A DNA stretch of 64,000 nucleotides from positions 95,151-159,150 of the forward strand of contig JABLYX010000003.1 of the NCBI GenBank assembly GCA_018265615.1, read 5' to 3'. This DNA comes from Lentisphaeria bacterium (GTDB lineage Bacteria; Verrucomicrobiota; Lentisphaeria; Victivallales; Victivallaceae). The notes below the pieces were generated by a model. It made no database searches. It was given only the letters and a program-made list of their open reading frames with translations, and had not been told where the DNA came from. This document shows positions 36,105-44,209 of this stretch, piece by piece. A program made the position numbers and the translations under genes. The first letter of the stretch is position 1. Each line of letters begins with the position of its first letter.

Positions 36105-37492
36105 ACAATGCGGAAAGGACGCGCCGCCAACTGATGATCCGTTTCATCCAGGAGTTTTTCAGCGGCGACCTTGAACAGAACATCGACCGGATTCCGGTCG
36201 AAATGCGGCCCCGGACCCAGGAGCCGAACCGGTGCTGTGTCTACAAGGACCGGGCGATGCTGAAGTACCGGCTGATGGCGCTTATGGGCTTCGGCATGGA
36301 GGAAGAGACCGACGAGTCGCGCCGGCTCAGGGAGTACCTTGCCGACGCGAAGGCGGGCAACAACCACACCGAACCGGTGCTGTCGGTCTGTTCGGTCGGC
36401 TGCCACGGCTGTGTGGACAGCCATGTGCAGGTCTCGAACAGCTGCGTGGGGTGCTTTGCGCGCCCGTGCGTCGGTGCGTGTCCGAAGCAGGCGATCACGG
36501 TCGTGAACCAGCGTTCCACGATCGACCGGACCAAATGCATCAACTGCGGAAAGTGCATGACGGTCTGCCCGTACCATGCGATCATCCGCAACCCGCTGCC
36601 GTGCGAAGACGCCTGCCCGGTCGGGGCGATCGGCAAGGGTGATGACGGCCGTGTGCGGATCGACTTCGACCGCTGCATCTACTGCGGCAAATGCTTCCGT
36701 TCATGCCCGTTCAGCGCGATCATGGAGCGCTCCCAGCTGGCGGGGATCCTGCAGGCGATGAAGGAGGGGAAAGAGGTCATTGCGATGGTCGCGCCGTCGA
36801 TCACGGATCAGTTCCCCGGAACCATCGAGCAGCTCTTTGCGGCTCTGAAGCTCGCCGGATTCTCGGACATCATGGAGGTCGCGCTCGGCGCGGAGATGAC
36901 CACGGCTCACGAGGCCGGGGAGTTTTTCGAGCGCATGGCGCGCGGCGACAAGCTCATGACCAGCAGTTGCTGCCCGGCATGGGTCGAGGCGGCGAAGCGG
37001 CATATTCCGGAAATCGTTCCGTTCGTGTCGTCCACGCCGAGTCCGATGGCTTATGCGGGGCAGATCACCGCGAAGGATCATCCGGACGCCGTAAAGGTGT
37101 TCATCGGGCCGTGCATCGCGAAACGGCGCGAGGCGCAGACGGATCCTAACGTCGATTTCGTCATGACCTTCGAAGAGGTCGGTGCGCTGCTCGCGGCGCG
37201 GGAGATCGACGTCATTTCGCTCGAGGCGCCCCCGCTGGAGTGTCCCGCCGCGAGTTATGCGCGGAATTTCGCGAAGAGCTGCGGCGTCTCCCAGGCGATC
37301 CTGCAGGAGATCGGGCAGGAGAGCCCGGATGACACGCGCCCGAAGATCGATGAGAAGTTCATCAACGGCCTCGACCGCAAATCCGTGAATCTGCTGAAGC
37401 TCTATGCCAAGGGCAGGCTGCCCGGTAACTTTGTGGAGGTCATGGCCTGTACCGGCGGCTGTGTCGGCGGGCCCTGTTCGCTCGCACACTGA
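36101..37492 (+). CDS. [FeFe]-hydrogenase-type catalytic protein with ferredoxin domains
   Basis: 463 aa. Cys-rich ferredoxin-like segments span residues 97-206 (CVGCFARPCVGACP, CINCGKCMTVCP, CEDACPVGAIG, CIYCGKCFRSCP). The H-cluster motifs are TSSCCPAW (Cys290 and Cys291; both the relay and ligand Cys are kept), IGPCIAKRREA (Cys338) and EVMACTGGCVGGPC (Cys450, Cys454). The last motif ends in GGP without the usual GGGQP, only nine residues before the stop. It probably evolves or takes up H2 using ferredoxin or NADH electrons. It is the last gene of the hydrogenase-type operon and is followed by a strong terminator. Confidence 0.85.
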   Translation: MNNAERTRRQLMIRFIQEFFSGDLEQNIDRIPVEMRPRTQEPNRCCVYKDRAMLKYRLMALMGFGMEEETDESRRLREYLADAKAGNNHTEPVLSVCSVGCHGCVDSHVQVSNSCVGCFARPCVGACPKQAITVVNQRSTIDRTKCINCGKCMTVCPYHAIIRNPLPCEDACPVGAIGKGDDGRVRIDFDRCIYCGKCFRSCPFSAIMERSQLAGILQAMKEGKEVIAMVAPSITDQFPGTIEQLFAALKLAGFSDIMEVALGAEMTTAHEAGEFFERMARGDKLMTSSCCPAWVEAAKRHIPEIVPFVSSTPSPMAYAGQITAKDHPDAVKVFIGPCIAKRREAQTDPNVDFVMTFEEVGALLAAREIDVISLEAPPLECPAASYARNFAKSCGVSQAILQEIGQESPDDTRPKIDEKFINGLDRKSVNLLKLYAKGRLPGNFVEVMACTGGCVGGPCSLAH

Positions 37493-37506
37493 AGGTGAAA
37501 ACAGAT

Positions 37507-37546
37507 ACGGGAGCGGCGCCGATGTAAGCGCCGTTCCCGTTTTTTT
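37507..37546 (+). terminator. Rho-independent terminator after the hydrogenase-type operon
   Basis: ACGGGAGCGGCGC (37507-37519) pairs with GCGCCGTTCCCGT (37528-37540) over 13 bases, with one G.U. Six further T residues follow. Confidence 0.85.
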
Positions 37547-37552
37547 GTCGGC

Positions 37553-37999
37553 TTAATCGAGGAAAGAGCGCTCGAAGCCGCGTTGGAGGCGGTCGTACAT
37601 CCCGATGAGCTGCTCCTGCTCCGCCGGGGAGAGCGCCTCCATCGCGACGCGCTCTTTTTCGAAGATGGTATTGACGACCTCTTCCCCGAACGCGCGCCCT
37701 TTCGGTGTCAGTGAAACGAGCTTGCGACGCCGGTCGGCGGGGTGCGGCAGCCGCTCCAGATGGCCGTCGCGCTCGAGCGAGTCGAGGACGAAGGTCATGG
37801 TCTGGCGCGGAATGCTCAGCTGATCCGCCATCGCGGCGGGCTCCAGACCCTCCGGATGATGATGCAGCTCTTCGAGCACCAGATAGGAGTTGTAGGAGAG
37901 ATTCCAGCGGTGCAGGATCTTGAAATAGACCCGGTCGAATTTTCCCCACAGTTCGAAGAGCCGCTGCATCCGGCCCGCAATGTCATTGTCGTTTCTCAT
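37553..37999 (-). CDS. MarR-family transcriptional regulator
   Basis: 148 aa. Winged helix-turn-helix: GLEPAAMADQLSIPRQTMTFVLDSLERDGHLERL, followed by the wing PADRRRKLVSLTPKG. Flanking helices form the dimer interface. It lies 34 bases after the MATE gene on the same strand with GAGGCGAG upstream, so it is probably co-transcribed and may autoregulate the pair. Its ligand is unknown, but a toxic compound exported by the MATE pump is likely. Confidence 0.88.
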   Translation of the reverse strand: MRNDNDIAGRMQRLFELWGKFDRVYFKILHRWNLSYNSYLVLEELHHHPEGLEPAAMADQLSIPRQTMTFVLDSLERDGHLERLPHPADRRRKLVSLTPKGRAFGEEVVNTIFEKERVAMEALSPAEQEQLIGMYDRLQRGFERSFLD

Positions 38000-38033
38000 C
38001 TCGCCTCATTGGTTGATCGCCGCTTTTACTATA

Positions 38034-39419
38034 TCACCGCCTTCCTTCAAAAGCAAAGGCCCGTTCGCCGGAAGCGGCGGTGCCGGAGATTTTTTCCTCG
38101 CGGGCGGGCCGCCCGCTCCAGCGCCAGAGCAGCAGTGCGACGCCGGTTATCAGCAGCTTCGAGACCGGCATTGCGGCCCAGATTCCGTCGACGCCGAACC
38201 AGTGCGGCAGCGCCAGAAGCGAGATCGGCAGCGCGGCGAAGCAGTCGAGATAGACCAGCAGCGACGCCAGGCCGGGGCGGTCCATCGCCTGAAAGTAGGA
38301 TTCAGAAACCTTCTGGAACCCGAGGAACGGGTAGACCGCTGCGCTGATGAGGAGGCCGCGCCCCGCGATGCCGAGCACATCCCCGCTCGCATTGAAGAGC
38401 GGCGGGATGAGCTTACAGCCTCCCGCCGAGAGCAGCAGGCCGCCGACACCGATCAGGACGGCGGAGGCGATGCCGTAACGCGCGATGACGTTGCGGCGCT
38501 TCACGTCCCCGGCTCCGTGCAGGAAGCTCACGATCGGCTGGATGCCGAGCCCGACGCCCTGCTGGAGCATGAGGACCATCGATTCGATGTAGCTGATGAT
38601 CGCATATGCCGCCACGGCCGCGATGCCGCCGTAAAGCAGCGCCTGCCGGTTGTGCAGCAGGATCACCGCCGCGACGGAGATCTGGACGCCGAATGACGGC
38701 AGCCCCGCCGCCGCGATGCGCCGCACGAGCATGTGATTGAGCCGGAAATAGCTCCATCTGAACCGGAAGCTCGAACGCCCGCCCGCATAATAGCAGATCG
38801 CGAGGGCGAAACAGATCACCTGGGCGAGAATCGTCGCCCAGGCGGAGCCCGCCACTCCGCCGCGGAACACCAGCACGAAGAGATAGTCGAGGATGATGTT
38901 CGTCACGAGACCGGCGACCATGATTCCCATCGCGAGGCGGGGCGAACCGTCGTTCCGCATCGCCGCGACGAGGCAGACGGTCGCCATCATGAAGATGCCG
39001 CCGCCAATCGTGATCTGTGCATACTCCCGCGCCGCCGGGAGCAGCTCGGGAGCAGCGCCGATCGCACCGAGGACCGGGTTCAGGAACGGCAGCAGGAACG
39101 CGAGTCCGATCGCCGCCGGCACGAGAAGCGTAAGCGTGTTGCCGAAAATCAGGTCGGCTGTGCGGCGGGCGCCCCGGCCGCGGGCGAGCGCAATTGAGAT
39201 GGCACCTCCCGTTCCGATCATTTCGCCGCAGGCGACGATCAGGAGTGACAGCGGGAATGCTACGTTAATTGCGGCCAGACCGTCGTTACCGGCCCCCCAT
39301 CCGACGAAGAATCCGTCGACCAACGTGTACACTCCGGCGGTCAGCATGCTGATCATCGACGGGATCACGTAACGGAAAAACAGCTTCCCGTCCGTTGATT
39401 TCGAGTCGTTTGTAAACAT
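38034..39419 (-). CDS. MATE-family efflux transporter
   Basis: 461 aa with about 12 membrane segments in two similar halves, typical of MATE pumps (FRYVIPSMISMLTAGVYTLVDGFFVGWGAGNDGLAAINVAFPL at the N-terminus, with GTGGAISIALARGRG after it). It exports cationic or hydrophobic compounds using a sodium or proton gradient. GGAGG lies upstream of the ATG. It leads an operon with a MarR regulator. Confidence 0.93.
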   Translation of the reverse strand: MFTNDSKSTDGKLFFRYVIPSMISMLTAGVYTLVDGFFVGWGAGNDGLAAINVAFPLSLLIVACGEMIGTGGAISIALARGRGARRTADLIFGNTLTLLVPAAIGLAFLLPFLNPVLGAIGAAPELLPAAREYAQITIGGGIFMMATVCLVAAMRNDGSPRLAMGIMVAGLVTNIILDYLFVLVFRGGVAGSAWATILAQVICFALAICYYAGGRSSFRFRWSYFRLNHMLVRRIAAAGLPSFGVQISVAAVILLHNRQALLYGGIAAVAAYAIISYIESMVLMLQQGVGLGIQPIVSFLHGAGDVKRRNVIARYGIASAVLIGVGGLLLSAGGCKLIPPLFNASGDVLGIAGRGLLISAAVYPFLGFQKVSESYFQAMDRPGLASLLVYLDCFAALPISLLALPHWFGVDGIWAAMPVSKLLITGVALLLWRWSGRPAREEKISGTAASGERAFAFEGRR

Positions 39420-39494
39420 GATGAACCTCCGCAGGATGTTTCCGGAACTTCCCTGTGAAGTACCGGTTGATATAGTCTGAATTGGTATTATAAC

Positions 39495-39522
39495 AATATA
39501 TAATGCTTTTGCAGGAAATCAA
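39495..39522 (-). promoter_or_regulatory. Promoter of the MATE-MarR operon
   Basis: On the minus strand TTGATT (39517-39522), 16 bases, TATATT (39495-39500), about 76 bases upstream of the MATE start. Confidence 0.6.
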
Positions 39523-39545
39523 GCGGAATGGTTCGGAAAGAAAAT

Positions 39546-39581
39546 ACCCGCCGCGGTGAAGCCGGGCTTCATGCGGCGGGT
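39546..39581 (-). terminator. Terminator of the isomerase/epimerase gene
   Basis: ACCCGCCGC and GCGGCGGGT flank TGAAGCC and GGCTTCA arms in one long hairpin at 39546-39581. Read on the minus strand it is followed by ATTTTCTTT. It is 19 bases beyond the stop at 39601. Confidence 0.75.
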
Positions 39582-39600
39582 GAATCAGTGCCGGATGCCG

Positions 39601-40476
39601 TCACATCATGGCAACAAGACGGTCGAAAGTGCGGCAGAGCGTTGCGACCGGTATATTCCGGCGTACCGGAATGACTTCGTTCTGAATGCATTGCAGTCTC
39701 GGCGCACGGGCCAGCGCCGACATGACATACTGCCAGTCGATGTTGCCGTCGCCGGGGAGGGAGTGGTCGTCATACTGCCCGAAGTTGTCGTGCAGGTGGC
39801 AGTTCACCACGTGCGGCAGGAGTTTTTCGAGGATCCGGCCGTCCCACGGAACCTCGTCCGCCCAGCCGTTCCAGCCGGATGCGGCAGCTGATTCGGGAAA
39901 CTCCCGCCCTTTCTCCATCAGGTTCGCATGGCCGGAGTCGAAACAGATTCCGAGGTGCGGCGACCGGAAACGGTCGATGATGGAGAGCAGCTTCTCCGGC
40001 GTGTTGGTCGGGAACCAGATGTTCTCGATGGCGATGGTAACATCACATGTTTCGGCCACCGGCAGCAGCGCTTCGAGCGCCTGGAGGATGCAGTTGTGAT
40101 AATAATCGAGGGTGTATTCGGGGAACGGCACGTTGCCGACATGGATCGTGCAGGTTTTCACTCCGAGGTCGCGGACGATCCGCAAGACGGTTTTCAGCCG
40201 GTCGATCATCGAAGCGCGTTCTTCCCCGCGCGGGCAGTCGAGGTCCTCGCGTGTGCCGAACGGAGCGTGCGCATCGCAGAATTCCAGCCCGGCCTCCTTC
40301 ACTTCGCGTGAAATCGCATCGGCGAACTCCGGCCGGTTCATGGCACGGCGCAGTATCTGGTCGGTCAGCACGATGTACTTCGCCCCGTTCACGGCGAATT
40401 CACGCATCAGGAGAGGGCGCAGACGGTCGGAGCATTCGTCCCATTCGAAGAGATGGGTAAGCGGGATCTGGTTCAT
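39601..40476 (-). CDS. Sugar phosphate isomerase/epimerase-like TIM barrel (xylose isomerase/AP endonuclease 2 fold)
   Basis: 291 aa. The fold is indicated by metal-binding motifs along a TIM barrel: EFCDAHAPFG, CTIHVGNVPFPEY, IAIENIWF, GICFDSGHANLM and HVVNCHLHDNFGQYDDHSLPGDGNIDW. Such proteins isomerise or epimerise sugars and polyols. No substrate can be assigned, and an endonuclease IV role is less likely given the length and motif style. It is a single gene with its own terminator and an inverted repeat in its leader. Confidence 0.85.
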   Translation of the reverse strand: MNQIPLTHLFEWDECSDRLRPLLMREFAVNGAKYIVLTDQILRRAMNRPEFADAISREVKEAGLEFCDAHAPFGTREDLDCPRGEERASMIDRLKTVLRIVRDLGVKTCTIHVGNVPFPEYTLDYYHNCILQALEALLPVAETCDVTIAIENIWFPTNTPEKLLSIIDRFRSPHLGICFDSGHANLMEKGREFPESAAASGWNGWADEVPWDGRILEKLLPHVVNCHLHDNFGQYDDHSLPGDGNIDWQYVMSALARAPRLQCIQNEVIPVRRNIPVATLCRTFDRLVAMM

Positions 40477-40493
40477 TTTCTACCTCATAAGTT

Positions 40494-40526
40494 GAAAACG
40501 GGTATTTTAAAAAATACGCCGTTTTC
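40494..40526. repeat. Inverted repeat upstream of the isomerase/epimerase gene
   Basis: GAAAACGGGTATTTT (40494-40508) and AAAATACGCCGTTTTC (40511-40526) pair over 15 bp with one bulged C. It has no T tract on either side, so it is more likely an operator than a terminator. It overlaps a possible minus-strand promoter (TTGTTT, 16 bases, TATTTT). No gene was found in the rest of 40477-40762. Confidence 0.5.
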
Positions 40527-40762
40527 CTGTGAAAACAAGAAGAAAACGCACAAAAACCGAAAAAAGCGGAGAATGCCGTCCGCCGGTTCAATCAATAAAC
40601 GTGAAGCGCGAGCAAAAAAAGCCGCTCGCCATGCACGATCCCCGGCCGGTCTGGAAGAAGGCGGCCCTCCTCCGGGAAGTATCGTCCGCTGTCTCGGGTG
40701 AAAGAGTTGGGGCGGCAACTTCCCGGGGAGCCCGGCGAAGCGCCTCCCTCACTCCTGCGGTG

Positions 40763-41788
40763 TCAGATGAGGCCTTCGGCCTCGTCAAGCCCGAAGCGGA
40801 TGTTCATGCACTGGACGGCCTGACCGGAGGCGCCTTTGGTCAGGTTGTCGATGCAGCTTGTGACGATGACCTTGTTCGTATGCGGATCGAGATTGTACCC
40901 GATTTCGCAGGTGTTGGTCATGAACACATACTTCGTATCGCTCGTGCGTTTGGCGGGGAGGACGCGGACGAACTGCTCGCTGCCGTAGGCCGCCTCATAG
41001 GCTTCTCCGATTTTCCCAAGCGTGGTTCCGGGCATGGCGTCCATGACGATGGTGGAGTTGATGCCGCGGTTCATCGGCGCAAGGTGCGGGATGAAGTTGA
41101 TCGCCATTTCGGGCAGGCCGGCCGCGAACGCCATTTCCTGCTCGATTTCCGGCAGGTGGCGGTGGCCGACGACTCCGTAGGCTTTCAGGCTCTCATTGCA
41201 TTCCGGGAAAATATACGGCAGATCGACTTTGCGTCCCGCGCCGGTCACGCCGGAGCAGCTGGAGACGACGATCCCCTTCGGGCTGACGAGCTTCGCCGCG
41301 AGCAGCGGAGCGGTCGGCAGGATCGAGCTAGTGGGGTAACATCCGGCGCACGCGACGAGGTCGGCGCTCCGGAGCTGCTCCCGGTAACGCTCCGGCAGAC
41401 CGTAGACGGCTTTTTTCAGGAGTTCCGGGGACGGGTGGTCCGCCTTGTAGTACTCCTTGTATTTCTCCGGGCTCTTGAGCCGGAAGTCGGCGGAGATGTC
41501 GAACACCTTGATTCCGGCGTTCAGCAGCGGGATCGCGTATTCGGTCGCGAGTCCGTGCGGCAGCGCAAGGATCGCCGCGTCACACTTCTCTGCAATGGCC
41601 TCGACATCCGGCTCGCAGAATTCCAGTGCGGAACCGGTGAAACGCGGGAACACGGTCGACACCGGTTCACCGGCGCTCTTGCGCGAGGTGATCGCCGTCA
41701 CCTCCGCATTCCTGTGCCGCAGAAGGATCCGCAGCAGCTCCTCACCGGCGTAGCCGGAGGCTCCGAAAACCGCAACTCTTACTTTCAT
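40763..41788 (-). CDS. argC: N-acetyl-gamma-glutamyl-phosphate reductase
   Basis: 341 aa, normal length. The NAD(P)-binding Rossmann motif is VAVFGASGYAGEELLRIL at the N-terminus, and the active-site Cys150 lies in ACAGCYPTSS. HRHLPEIEQE and FIPHLAPMNRGI are further family signatures. It reduces N-acetylglutamyl phosphate to the semialdehyde in arginine synthesis. It lies 55 bases after the DUF349 gene on the same strand and has AGGA upstream; no other arg gene is in the window. Confidence 0.96.
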   Translation of the reverse strand: MKVRVAVFGASGYAGEELLRILLRHRNAEVTAITSRKSAGEPVSTVFPRFTGSALEFCEPDVEAIAEKCDAAILALPHGLATEYAIPLLNAGIKVFDISADFRLKSPEKYKEYYKADHPSPELLKKAVYGLPERYREQLRSADLVACAGCYPTSSILPTAPLLAAKLVSPKGIVVSSCSGVTGAGRKVDLPYIFPECNESLKAYGVVGHRHLPEIEQEMAFAAGLPEMAINFIPHLAPMNRGINSTIVMDAMPGTTLGKIGEAYEAAYGSEQFVRVLPAKRTSDTKYVFMTNTCEIGYNLDPHTNKVIVTSCIDNLTKGASGQAVQCMNIRFGLDEAEGLI

Positions 41789-41843
41789 TTTCCTGTATCC
41801 TTATCTGGGAAAGGCCGCCGGAGCGGCCGGTTTCATTGTCTGT

Positions 41844-43946
41844 TCAGCGAAGTTTGCCGTATGCGTTGTCGAACCGTTCGAACGATGCTTCGAGGGCGGT
41901 GCTTTCGAGCAGCCCCGCGTTCACGAATTCCGAGAGAAGCTGCTTCGGGTCGACAATCTTTGCGCGGGCTTCGGCCCGGGCGTTCGATGCGGCGAAGTTC
42001 CCGGCGATCGCGGCCGTGAGCTCGGCGGCGAGGGACATCGCATCGTCCGCGGCCGGCTTCTCTTCTTCTTTCGATTCGATGCCGACCAGCTTTTCGAGCT
42101 CGGTGATGATACGCTTGTGTTCGGCGGCTGCGGAGTCGAAAGCTTTGTTAAGCTTCTCCTTCGCCTTTTCATCCCCGGCGGCGGCCTGGCCGATCAGCGC
42201 GGCCGCGGCGGCGAGCTTCGGAAAGCGGTCGAGATTTTCAACCGCGAGCCGTCCCTCTTCGAGCGGCGCTCCGGACTTGACCTCTTCCCAGGCCGCGGCG
42301 AGAGAGCGCGCAACGCTCTTTGCCAACGTGAGCTTGTCCGTGAGAACCCGGGTTTTGGCCGCGCCGAGCGCAGCCTCGAATTTCTCGCCGGCTTTGATTT
42401 CCTGCTGGAAGGTCTTGCGGCAGCCGAGCTCCTTGAGTTCACGCCGGATTGCGCGGTAACGCGAATCGGCGGCGGCCGTGTCGGTGAGATTCGCGGCGAG
42501 CTCATCGATTTCGGCGATGAGTTTTTTCGCCTGCTCTTCCCGGCCCGCGAACACTTCGCGACGCCCGGAGAAGAATTTGTCGAGCGCCGCGTTGAATTTC
42601 TCGGAAATCTCCTGCTCGGCGCGTCCGGCGCGCCCGGCGGCCATATATTCGCTGCGGAGCTGTTTGGCGCGCTGCACGGCGGCGGGGGAGTCCCCCGACT
42701 GCTCCGCGAGCTGCTCCGCTTCGGCCAGCAGCTTGCGCTTGACTCCGGCGACCGTTTCGAACTTCGCGTTGCGTTCGTCGAACCACGCGCTGCGGGCGTT
42801 GAAAAACTTGTCGGCGGAGGCGCGGAAAGCAGTGAAGAGCGCCTTCTCCTGCGCACCGGCGCCCGGGATCGCTTTCCATGCGGTCTGAAGCTCTTTGAAC
42901 GCGGCGGCGGTCGCGTTCCATTCGGTCGATTCGGCGAGCGCAACGGCCTTGTCGCAGAGTTCCTGCTTCGCGGCGGCGGCCTGCTTGTGCTGCTGCCTCA
43001 GATGGGCGTAGTACTCATCGACGCGGTGCTGGAGCTTGCGGGTCGCTTCAAGATAGCGCGGATTGATCTCATCGGCCTTAGACTTCGGGACGGCGCCGAG
43101 CTGCTTCCACTTTTCGCGGAGCTCCTGCAGACGTTTCGCGGCCTTCGGCAGTTCGGCCTCCGGCAGTTCGATGAGGCGGTCGAGCTCGTTGCAGAGATCC
43201 TGCTTGAGTGTAAAACTCTCCCAGCGTGCGAGATCGAGCGTTTCGTAGTGCTGTGCGAGCTTGGTCGCGGCTTTGCGGTGCGCGTCGTTGTATTTGTCGG
43301 CGGCGGCCTTGGCGACTTTGCCGATTGCGGCGTACTCCGCCTCGATCGCGGTCTTGCGCTCCTTCAGGAGGTCCATATCCTCGCCGGCGGTCAGTGTCAC
43401 GAGCTCTTCCGTGAGCTTTACGGCCGCTTCGGAGCGCGCGTCTTCGGCGGCCTGCTCGGCGGCCATGCGCTCCCGGAGCGGGCTGAACTTCGCCATGAAC
43501 GCCTCGGCGGCGGACTCTTCATCGGAGAGCCCGGCCGTGCATGCTTCCCATTTTCTGCCGAGCGCTTCGACTTCGGCCGGAACGACGAGTTCGCCCGCCG
43601 CAAGCAGATTGTCGAGCTCCTGGTGCAGTGCGGCGGACTCGTTGATCTTCGCGAGGCGGCTTCTGCGGCGCGCCTCCGCTTCTGCGGCGGCCTCCTCCGC
43701 TGCTTTTACAGCGGCGGCGAAGCGTTTGTCGAGGATTTCCGCGTATTCCGGAGGGACTTCCGGGAGGCTGCTCCATTCGGTCCGGAGCATTTCCAGTTGG
43801 GCCGAATAATCCTCCACCGCCGTTTGAGGCAGGGTTTCCAGCCTGCGGCATACCTCTTCCCGCCGGTGAAGATGCTCGCGGAGTTCGCCTGACATGCCGC
43901 CGGATGCGGCCCGATCGGTCTGGGGATTTTCGATTTGTTCGCTCAT
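41844..43946 (-). CDS. DUF349-domain repeat protein
   Basis: 700 aa, very rich in Ala, Glu and Lys. It is built of repeated helical units with Trp-centred motifs such as ELREKWKQLGAVPKSKADEI, ELQTAWKAIPGAGAQEKALF and LRTEWSSLPEVPPEYAEIL, the pattern of DUF349 repeats. Long coiled-coil-like stretches separate them. Cellular role unknown. It may be in an operon with argC, 55 bases downstream. It has a TATAAT-type promoter and diverges from htpG. Confidence 0.85.
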   Translation of the reverse strand: MSEQIENPQTDRAASGGMSGELREHLHRREEVCRRLETLPQTAVEDYSAQLEMLRTEWSSLPEVPPEYAEILDKRFAAAVKAAEEAAAEAEARRRSRLAKINESAALHQELDNLLAAGELVVPAEVEALGRKWEACTAGLSDEESAAEAFMAKFSPLRERMAAEQAAEDARSEAAVKLTEELVTLTAGEDMDLLKERKTAIEAEYAAIGKVAKAAADKYNDAHRKAATKLAQHYETLDLARWESFTLKQDLCNELDRLIELPEAELPKAAKRLQELREKWKQLGAVPKSKADEINPRYLEATRKLQHRVDEYYAHLRQQHKQAAAAKQELCDKAVALAESTEWNATAAAFKELQTAWKAIPGAGAQEKALFTAFRASADKFFNARSAWFDERNAKFETVAGVKRKLLAEAEQLAEQSGDSPAAVQRAKQLRSEYMAAGRAGRAEQEISEKFNAALDKFFSGRREVFAGREEQAKKLIAEIDELAANLTDTAAADSRYRAIRRELKELGCRKTFQQEIKAGEKFEAALGAAKTRVLTDKLTLAKSVARSLAAAWEEVKSGAPLEEGRLAVENLDRFPKLAAAAALIGQAAAGDEKAKEKLNKAFDSAAAEHKRIITELEKLVGIESKEEEKPAADDAMSLAAELTAAIAGNFAASNARAEARAKIVDPKQLLSEFVNAGLLESTALEASFERFDNAYGKLR

Positions 43947-44064
43947 GACTCCATCTTTTCCCGTTTTCGCGGCGGCGGCCGATGGACGACCGCAGCCGGT
44001 TGAATGTAAAGAACCGGAGTTTCCGGTTCCGTAAAGAATGCTCCTGAATTAATGAACTTCATAG

Positions 44065-44094
44065 ATTATAATCCCTTATTCCGTTTTTTTCCAA
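44065..44094 (-). promoter_or_regulatory. Candidate promoter of the DUF349-argC operon
   Basis: On the minus strand TTGGAA (44089-44094), 18 bases, TATAAT (44065-44070). Confidence 0.5.
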
Positions 44095-44113
44095 CCGGGA
44101 ACGGTGTCGGGGC

Positions 44114-44141
44114 TTGATTTTTCCGCAAAAAAAATTATATT
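44114..44141 (+). promoter_or_regulatory. Promoter of htpG
   Basis: TTGATT (44114-44119), 16 bases, TATATT (44136-44141), 68 bases upstream of the start codon. No CIRCE element was recognised. Confidence 0.6.
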
Positions 44142-44209
44142 TCATAGTTCAGTTGTAAATCAGCGATATTTACCAATAGCCGATTTTGTTAAGGAGGATT
44201 AAGAAAATT

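Noticed and set aside
40600..40760. Possible terminator or small gene after argC
   Set aside because: Short GC-rich stems occur but none pairs with a suitable T tract, and no reading frame with RBS and conserved motif was found.
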